Source: a bacterium
GTDB taxonomy: Bacteria; Patescibacteria; Saccharimonadia; Saccharimonadales; UBA4665
Assembly: GCA_021778165.1 (NCBI GenBank)
Contig: JAJYCU010000028.1
Location: forward strand, 1 to 5,144
DNA length: 5,144 nucleotides
Reading direction: 5' to 3'
Shown: positions 1 through 4,368 of the stretch, piece after piece
Position numbering within the stretch: the first letter of the stretch is position 1
How the letters are laid out: every line of letters begins with the position of its first letter
The notes under the pieces: model-generated
What the model was told of the DNA's origin: nothing
What the model saw: only the letters and a program-made list of their open reading frames with translations
Databases searched by the model: none
Made by a program: the position numbers and the translations under genes

Positions 1-1236
1 ATTACATTTATCTTGGCTGTAACTGGACTAGCAATGGCATCAAAGTATATCTTAGCAATTAAAGAGCGACATATATTTAACCCAGCAGCTGTCGCAGTAG
101 CTTTAACTGCTTTTGGGCCCAGACAAACAGCTAGTTGGTGGGTTGGTTCTGCTTATTTAGCGCCAATCGTTTTGGTTGGTGGAATAATTTTGATTAGGAA
201 AATAAAACGAGAAGAAATGTTAATTTATTATATTGTTACGAGTTTGATTGTTACAGTTATATACTCAATTATCGATAAATCTAATATAATAACAGATTTA
301 AAAAACGCTATCTTAACTTCACCATTACTATTCTTAGGGTTTGTGATGTTAACTGAACCACTGACTTCCCCTACAAATAAGAAGAATCAGAGATGGTATG
401 CAGTAATCGTAGGTGGGTTAATACCCCCACAAGTTCACTTCCTGAATTATTACACAACTCCAGAAATTGGTTTATTGATTGGTAATGTTTATGGTTATAT
501 ATTTGGTCCAAAAAGTAAACTTTTTTTGTATATTAATCAAAAAATTAAAATAGCTCGTAATACTATTGATTTTGTTTTTATGCCCGATAAACCTTTAAAA
601 TATCTGCCTGGACAATATATGGAGTGGACATTACCTCATGATAAAGCTGATTTTAGGGGTAGTCGTCGTTACTTCACACTAGCATCTTCACCAACTGAAA
701 AAAGTTTGAGATTAGGTATTAAATTTTATGATCAGGGGAGTTCTTATAAAAAAAGATTAATTGATGGCGATCGAAACACTCTGTTGATTGCTTCTCATGT
801 TTCAGGTGATTTTGTGATGCCAAAAAATAAATCAGTTAAACTTGCATTTATAGCAGGAGGTATAGGGATTACACCTTTTAGAAGTATGATTAAGTATTTA
901 ATTGATAAAAATGAGAAGAGAGAAATAAGCTTACTTTATTTTGCAAATGATCAAGATGATTTTGCTTATAAAGAGATATTTGAAGAAGCTAGAGAAAAAT
1001 TAAATATTAAAACGTATTATTTCATGAGTAGTAAAGATTCTAAGTTATTCGGCCAATATTCTTATAGAAGTTTATTATCCGAGAAATTAATCGAACAACT
1101 TATACCGGACTATACGGAAAGAAAGTTTTATATTTGTGGGTCGAATGGTATGATCACAGCTGCAGACGATGTTTTGACTAATTTGACTGTGTCTAAAAAG
1201 AATGTAGTTAATGATTATTTCCCTGGTTATCTTTAA
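1..1236 (+). CDS. RnfD/NqrB-like membrane domain fused to FAD/NAD(P)H ferredoxin-reductase-type domain (5' partial)
   Basis: The frame is open from base 1 with no upstream stop, so the gene enters from the left and a TTG at 13 is not a credible start. Visible residues 1-175 or so are hydrophobic and resemble the second half of RnfD/NqrB: HIFNPAA (24-30), WWVGS (46-50) and a TEPLTSPT stretch (118-125) matching the DPVT..T signature of RnfD. Residues from about 176 form a ferredoxin-NADP-reductase-like module: LPGQYMEW (202-209), the FAD-binding RRYFTLASS (222-230), the nucleotide-binding GGIGITP (286-292), CGSNGM (379-384) and a C-terminal FPGY. The expected role is electron transfer from NAD(P)H through FAD to a membrane or quinone acceptor, with the reductase domain cytoplasmic. 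The loop that carries the covalent-FMN threonine in RnfD seems absent, so it need not be a true Rnf/Nqr subunit. The next gene has its own promoter 6 bases downstream. Domain calls are firm; physiological substrate is unknown. Confidence 0.85.
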   Translation: MTFILAVTGLAMASKYILAIKERHIFNPAAVAVALTAFGPRQTASWWVGSAYLAPIVLVGGIILIRKIKREEMLIYYIVTSLIVTVIYSIIDKSNIITDLKNAILTSPLLFLGFVMLTEPLTSPTNKKNQRWYAVIVGGLIPPQVHFLNYYTTPEIGLLIGNVYGYIFGPKSKLFLYINQKIKIARNTIDFVFMPDKPLKYLPGQYMEWTLPHDKADFRGSRRYFTLASSPTEKSLRLGIKFYDQGSSYKKRLIDGDRNTLLIASHVSGDFVMPKNKSVKLAFIAGGIGITPFRSMIKYLIDKNEKREISLLYFANDQDDFAYKEIFEEAREKLNIKTYYFMSSKDSKLFGQYSYRSLLSEKLIEQLIPDYTERKFYICGSNGMITAADDVLTNLTVSKKNVVNDYFPGYL

Positions 1237-1241
1237 AAAAG

Positions 1242-1271
1242 TTGACTTTGTTAATGTAAATGGTTTACAAT
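1242..1271 (+). promoter_or_regulatory. Sigma-70-type promoter of the perR-like operon
   Basis: TTGACT (1242-1247) and TACAAT (1266-1271) are separated by 18 bp, each one mismatch from the -35 and -10 consensus. It lies in the 42-base gap after the oxidoreductase stop codon. A start site about 7 bases after the -10 would fall at 1278-1279, on the ATG of the regulator, predicting a leaderless transcript. A palindrome covers most of the spacer and overlaps the -10 box, so the promoter is probably repressible. Confidence 0.7.
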
Positions 1272-1273
1272 AA
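1251..1273. promoter_or_regulatory. Palindromic operator, probable autoregulatory PerR/Fur-type box
   Basis: The core is a perfect inverted repeat TGTAAA-TGG-TTTACA (1255-1269), and the outer TTA (1251-1253) and TAA (1271-1273) also match, with only the pair 1254/1270 failing. Read as 7-1-7 it has the 15-bp geometry of Fur-family boxes (PerR consensus TTATAAT-N-ATTATAA), though the bases differ. It sits between and over the promoter elements and directly before a Fur-family gene, the classic position for autorepression. The regulator's binding to this site is inferred from position and symmetry. Confidence 0.6.
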
Positions 1274-1278
1274 ATCGA

Positions 1279-1662
1279 ATGGTCAATAGAGTTACTAAAT
1301 ATGTTAGTTTAGTTCAATCTCACCTTAAAAAGGTGAATCATGCTACTAATAATCAAATTTTAAAAGCATTAAGGGAAGAATATCCCAACTTAACTCCGAC
1401 AACCGTTCATAGGATTACGGATCGATTAGTTAAAATTAATAAAATTAAACTTGCGCCATCAACTGACAGTAATTCAATGAGGTTTGATAGCAATCTAATA
1501 AGTCATGATCACTTTAACTGCAAAAAATGTGATCGCTTAAGAGACGTTATTATCCCCAAAAATATTTTAAAGTCACTCCAATCATTGTTACCAGATTGTC
1601 AGTTAAACGGTGAATTAACTATTATTGGCACTTGTGGTGAATGTTTAAAAAAATTAAATTAA
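1279..1662 (+). CDS. PerR-like Fur-family metalloregulator
   Basis: This 127-residue protein is a Fur-family DNA-binding repressor. Residues 1-69 form the winged helix, with recognition helix TPTTVHRITDRL (39-50). Residues 70-127 form the metal/dimer domain. The structural zinc site is complete: C81/C84 (CKKC) and C119/C122 (CGEC). Aligned to Bacillus subtilis PerR, the five regulatory ligands H37, D85, H91, H93 and D104 correspond to H21, D70, H76, H78 and D89, all conserved; aspartate rather than glutamate at the D70 and D89 positions favours PerR-type peroxide sensing over iron-sensing Fur. The protein is about 16 residues shorter than PerR at the N-terminus. ATG 1279 is the only reasonable start because an in-frame TAA lies at 1252-1254 with no start codon between. 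No Shine-Dalgarno is present, in keeping with a leaderless message. Downstream glutaredoxin and rhodanese genes suggest a thiol/peroxide-stress operon. Family is certain; PerR rather than Fur/Zur is likely. Confidence 0.88.
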   Translation: MVNRVTKYVSLVQSHLKKVNHATNNQILKALREEYPNLTPTTVHRITDRLVKINKIKLAPSTDSNSMRFDSNLISHDHFNCKKCDRLRDVIIPKNILKSLQSLLPDCQLNGELTIIGTCGECLKKLN

Positions 1663-1667
1663 GATTT

Positions 1668-1674
1668 AAAGGAG
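1668..1674 (+). promoter_or_regulatory. Shine-Dalgarno site of the glutaredoxin gene
   Basis: AAAGGAG lies 4 bases before ATG 1679. It is the clearest ribosome-binding site in the window and fixes this start. The regulator and rhodanese genes beside it have none, so the operon mixes leaderless, SD-led and coupled starts. Confidence 0.75.
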
Positions 1675-1678
1675 AAAT

Positions 1679-1927
1679 ATGAAAAAGATTACAGTTTATT
1701 CAACGACGACCTGCCCTTATTGTAGAATGCTTACAAGATGGTTGGATGAAAAAAAGATTAACTATACTGAATATAAGGTTGATAAAAACCCCTTTGCGGC
1801 TCAAGCTATGATAAATTTAAGTGGTCAACGAGGAGTACCTTTTACTACAGTTGAAGACGAATCTGGCGAAATCGTTAGTCGAATTTTAGGCTATGATGTT
1901 AATCAACTACAGATGGCGGTTAATTAA
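1679..1927 (+). CDS. Glutaredoxin-like thiol-disulfide oxidoreductase (CPYC)
   Basis: This is an 82-residue, single thioredoxin-fold protein. The redox motif CPYC is at residues 12-15 after the first beta strand (ITVYSTTT). The cis-proline motif GVPFTT (52-57) and a GYD turn (71-73) complete the glutathione/thiol-binding face expected of the glutaredoxin/NrdH/Mrx1 group. It should reduce protein disulfides in the cytoplasm, with electrons from a low-molecular-weight thiol or a thioredoxin-reductase-like enzyme; the sequence alone does not decide which. It follows the PerR-like gene by 16 bases and precedes the rhodanese by 2 bases, so it is almost certainly co-transcribed and perhaps peroxide-inducible. 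A role in ribonucleotide reductase reduction (NrdH) is possible, but no nrd gene is in view. Confidence 0.9.
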   Translation: MKKITVYSTTTCPYCRMLTRWLDEKKINYTEYKVDKNPFAAQAMINLSGQRGVPFTTVEDESGEIVSRILGYDVNQLQMAVN

Positions 1928-1929
1928 TA

Positions 1930-2196
1930 ATGCCAAATAGAATTTTCATTGACGTTAGAGAAGAATATGAGTATTTGATGGGTCATGTTAAAGACGCCAT
2001 TAATTTACCATTTTCTAAATTATCGACTAGTATTAATAATTTAATGGCCGATATTGAAAAAGAAGCTGAATTAGTAATTTATTGTCGTTCAGGCGCTAGG
2101 GCATCTGCAGCTGTTGAATTAATCAAAGAACAGGGTTATTCAAGTGTAGTTAATGGCATTAATCAACAAGAGTGTCAAAGAAAATATGGCGCATAG
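1930..2196 (+). CDS. Single-domain rhodanese-like sulfurtransferase
   Basis: This 88-residue protein is a compact rhodanese domain. It shows the entry motif FIDVREEYEY (6-15), GHVKDAINLPF (18-28) and the active-site loop CRSGAR (52-57), where C52 would carry the persulfide. Six-residue loops like this are typical of sulfurtransferases acting on sulfane sulfur rather than of arsenate reductases or Cdc25 phosphatases. A second cysteine, C82, sits near the C-terminus. The start is two bases after the glutaredoxin stop and has no convincing Shine-Dalgarno, so translation is probably coupled. Glutaredoxin and rhodanese together suggest handling of persulfides or oxidised thiols, but a specific substrate cannot be named. 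Confidence 0.9.
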   Translation: MPNRIFIDVREEYEYLMGHVKDAINLPFSKLSTSINNLMADIEKEAELVIYCRSGARASAAVELIKEQGYSSVVNGINQQECQRKYGA

Positions 2197-2305
2197 AGCA
2201 AGTCATCATTTTAGATATAATTATCAGGATGAATTAGTTAGACAAAATCCGGTCAAATTATGGCAAGATTTTGGTTTAACTAATATGACGAAAATTTTTA
2301 TCTGA
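2186..2305 (+). pseudogene. N-terminal remnant of a class I SAM-dependent methyltransferase (39 codons)
   Basis: A short ATG-TGA frame overlaps the rhodanese end by 11 bases, as the next gene of an operon often does. It reads MAHRASHHFRYN at the start, then RQNPVKLWQDFGLTNMT (residues 19-35) and ends KIFI. This resembles the leader of small methyltransferases of the UbiE/type-11 style, where a ...NP..lw..fGL..GMTv segment precedes the DxGCGxG SAM-binding loop. The frame stops exactly where that loop should begin, and no GCG-like loop is visible in other frames downstream, so truncation or deletion fits better than a point frameshift. It may still be translated as a small protein. The resemblance is recalled from family patterns, not searched. 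Confidence 0.5.
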
Positions 2306-2336
2306 TTAAAGCCTTAAAACCCTAAGTAATCTTTTT
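2304..2336 (+). terminator. Terminator-like hairpin ending the redox operon
   Basis: GATTA (2304-2308) pairs with TAATC (2327-2331), and CTTA (2313-2316) pairs with TAAG (2323-2326) around the loop AAACCC. AAGC is bulged on the left arm. Five T follow (2332-2336). The stem is AT-rich and interrupted, so it is weak, but its position between the operon end and the next promoter fits an intrinsic terminator. Confidence 0.4.
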
Positions 2337-2364
2337 AATATTTCATCTAAAATGTCTGTATAAT
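2335..2364 (+). promoter_or_regulatory. Candidate promoter of the S53 peptidase gene
   Basis: A perfect -10 hexamer TATAAT lies at 2359-2364. The best -35 is the weak TTAATA (2335-2340) at 18-bp spacing. Transcription would start near 2371, giving a leader of about 34 bases before GTG 2405. The rest of the gap from 2306 to 2404 holds only the terminator-like hairpin and an inverted repeat. Confidence 0.5.
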
Positions 2365-2390
2365 ATAGTTTAGATAATTGGAACTATTAT
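2360..2390. repeat. Imperfect inverted repeat over the -10 box and start site
   Basis: ATAAT (2360-2364) and AGTT (2367-2370), separated by a bulged AT, pair with AACT-ATTAT (2382-2390) around an 11-base centre. It overlaps the -10 element and the predicted transcription start, so it could be an operator or a 5'-leader hairpin. In such AT-rich DNA it may also be chance. Confidence 0.3.
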
Positions 2391-2404
2391 AAAAAAGATT
2401 TTAC

Positions 2405-4132
2405 GTGGATTTAAAAATACATCATCGATTATTTGTTTATTCTCTAGTAGCTTTAAGCTTCTTTATTTTAATTACTTTATTTGTTAATTTTGATCTAAGT
2501 AATAAGAATTTTTCAGTTATCTTGAGTTTGCCAAAGACTTTAGCTCACAGGCCTTTTAAACCAGTTTGCACGAGTAATAAAGCTAAGATAGCTAATTGTT
2601 TTGTTGATATAAGCTTAGGTGTAAACGGTAAACCACTAACTGGTACTCCGTCTACTAGTGGAAGTTTAGGACCGATTCAATTTCATACTGCTTACAATTT
2701 ACCTTGTACTCCTGGGTCAACTGTTCAGGCTATTTGTGCTACTCCGTCAACTTTTGGGCCGGAAACCATAGCAATCGTTGATGCAGGAAATTTTTCAACT
2801 GGTGTTAGCGGTCTAGATACATCACTTAGTGCGTATGATCAGTACTATGGTATTGCTAATTGTTCTTCAACTGATGGTTGTTTGAACGTTGTAAATCAAC
2901 AGGGACAAACTTCTAGTTTACCGGCTGATGCTGGATGGAGTGATGAGATAGCTTTAGATGTTGAGATAGCTCATATGATTTGTCAGACCTGTAAAATTGT
3001 ATTAGTTGAAGCTAACGACGCGACTGCTAATAATTTAGCGATATCTAATCTTACTGCTTCTACTTTTTCTCCAGTAGCAATATCTAATAGCTGGGGTTCA
3101 ACAACAGATGTTTCTTACCTAGATAGTTATTTTAAGTATTCGAATATAGCTGATATTGCTGCAACTGGAGACAATTCAACGGTTTCAGTTGGTGCGGCTT
3201 GGCCTAGCGATATACCTGAAGTTATTGGCGTTGCTGGAACAACACTACAGCTAAATAACAATAATACAATAAACTCTGAAACTCTTTGGTCATACAGTGG
3301 GGGTGGTTGTTCAAATTATTACGCTGCACCAACCTGGCAAACTTCATTATCTAACTGGTCGTCGACTGGATGTGGTACTTATCGCTCATTTGCTGATTTA
3401 TCGGCTGATGGAGACCCAAATAGTGGTGCAGCTATTAATATAAATGGTACCTGGTATCAATTAGGGGGAACTTCACTAGCTACTCCAATTATTGCAGGGA
3501 TTTACGGATTGTCTTCAGGCATAAATTCCTCTAATCAACCAGTTCAAAATCTTTATTTAAATAATTCAAGTTCAAATTTTAATGATATAACAACAGGTAA
3601 TGATTGTTTGACGGTCGGACAGCTCCACTGTACTGCCTCAGTTGGATTCGATACACCAACTGGGCTAGGCTCACCACATGGTATTGGTGCCTTTGAGAGT
3701 CTTCCTTATAACCCAATAAATTTGACTGCCAACACAATTAATCAGTCAACTATAAATTTAAGCTGGTCAATAAATTCAAACGCATCAGGAATAACAGGGT
3801 ATTATGTTTATAGAAATGGTCAGAAGATTGCTACTACATCTGGCTTAAGTTATAGTGACACAAATTTAACACCTAATATGCAGTATCAATACGATATAGT
3901 TGCTTTTAATGCAAGTAACGTTTTGTCTAGTCCATCATTATCCGTTTCAAACATAACATCATTTCCTGCCGATATTAATCAAGATGGTCATATTGACTTA
4001 CTTGATTTATCAATCCTTGCCACTAAGTATGGTCAATCTGGGGCCAATCTAGGGCGAGCCGATATTAATCAAGATGGTACCGTAAATCTACTTGATTTAT
4101 CGATTTTAGCTGGTCAGTATGGTAGTGAGTAG
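2405..4132 (+). CDS. Secreted S53 (sedolisin-like) serine-carboxyl peptidase with FN3 and C-terminal dockerin
   Basis: This is a 575-residue exported protein. Residues 9-28 are a hydrophobic segment after a basic start (K4, H6, H7, R8), either a signal peptide or an uncleaved anchor. The catalytic domain spans about 90-430. E181 and D185 fit the Glu-x3-Asp of sedolisins, SNSWG is at 227-231, D256 in ATGDN fits the oxyanion aspartate, and S357 lies in GGTSLATP. NDI (393-395) and GFD..TGLGSP (414-423) match the S53 calcium site. Only about 60 residues lie between the membrane segment and the catalytic domain, so the usual long prodomain is missing. FN3 covers about 437-520; a dockerin with two calcium loops starting at D523 and D553 ends the protein. 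Twelve cysteines fall into six close pairs. GTG 2405 is the only start after the in-frame TAA at 2390-2392, with no Shine-Dalgarno. It probably degrades proteins or peptides outside the cell; substrate and dockerin partner are unknown. Confidence 0.88.
   Translation: MDLKIHHRLFVYSLVALSFFILITLFVNFDLSNKNFSVILSLPKTLAHRPFKPVCTSNKAKIANCFVDISLGVNGKPLTGTPSTSGSLGPIQFHTAYNLPCTPGSTVQAICATPSTFGPETIAIVDAGNFSTGVSGLDTSLSAYDQYYGIANCSSTDGCLNVVNQQGQTSSLPADAGWSDEIALDVEIAHMICQTCKIVLVEANDATANNLAISNLTASTFSPVAISNSWGSTTDVSYLDSYFKYSNIADIAATGDNSTVSVGAAWPSDIPEVIGVAGTTLQLNNNNTINSETLWSYSGGGCSNYYAAPTWQTSLSNWSSTGCGTYRSFADLSADGDPNSGAAININGTWYQLGGTSLATPIIAGIYGLSSGINSSNQPVQNLYLNNSSSNFNDITTGNDCLTVGQLHCTASVGFDTPTGLGSPHGIGAFESLPYNPINLTANTINQSTINLSWSINSNASGITGYYVYRNGQKIATTSGLSYSDTNLTPNMQYQYDIVAFNASNVLSSPSLSVSNITSFPADINQDGHIDLLDLSILATKYGQSGANLGRADINQDGTVNLLDLSILAGQYGSE
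3968..4123 (+). repeat. Tandem dockerin repeats within the S53 peptidase gene
   Basis: Two coding repeats start at 3968 and 4058, a 90-bp period (30 residues). Their first 21 bases, encoding ADINQDG, are identical, and most of the following ctacttgatttatc-like stretch is also shared. Each encodes a calcium loop with ligands at positions 1, 3, 5, 9 and 12 (D, N, D, D or N, D) followed by a helix (LSILA..YG). The near-identity suggests recent internal duplication or constraint on both copies. Confidence 0.85.
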
Positions 4133-4133
4133 A

Positions 4134-4367
4134 ATGAGAAGAATTAATAGATTCTATTTATATATTTTTATCCTAGCTTGTTTAGTATCCATTTTATTTT
4201 ATTTTAAGATTAAACCACATCAAGAAGTGGTCCTAAAAACAGTATATAATCAAATAATCCCAAGTAAATGGCAGGATAGGGCTAAAAGTCTTGGATATTA
4301 TTGCCCGTCTTGGAACAGTACACCTGGGACTATTTCATCTTCAATCTACATTAAACTTGCTAAGTAA
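4134..4367 (+). CDS. Small single-pass membrane protein of unknown function
   Basis: I do not recognise this 77-residue protein. It starts with MRRINRF, has one hydrophobic segment at about 7-24 and then a mainly hydrophilic outer part of about 53 residues containing a lone cysteine (C57, in GYYCPSW). Basic residues before the membrane segment predict an N-in, C-out topology. ATG 4134 is preferred because it follows the peptidase stop by one base, gives a clean positively charged N-terminus and has a weak GTGAG before it; an in-frame ATG at 4119, inside the peptidase gene, would add five residues. Tight linkage suggests co-transcription with the peptidase, so it could be an accessory or anchoring factor, but nothing in the sequence shows a function. 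Its hydrophobic stretch is too long after C16 to look like a lipoprotein signal. Confidence 0.6.
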   Translation: MRRINRFYLYIFILACLVSILFYFKIKPHQEVVLKTVYNQIIPSKWQDRAKSLGYYCPSWNSTPGTISSSIYIKLAK

Positions 4368-4368
4368 A

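Noticed and set aside
13..15. TTG start for the membrane oxidoreductase.
   Set aside because: The frame is open to base 1 in a hydrophobic helix, and RnfD/NqrB-like domains need further N-terminal helices, so the gene is truncated by the window.
4134..4190. Lipoprotein signal (ILAC) in the small membrane protein.
   Set aside because: Leucine at -2 is atypical, and the residues after the cysteine stay strongly hydrophobic, which fits one continuous transmembrane helix.
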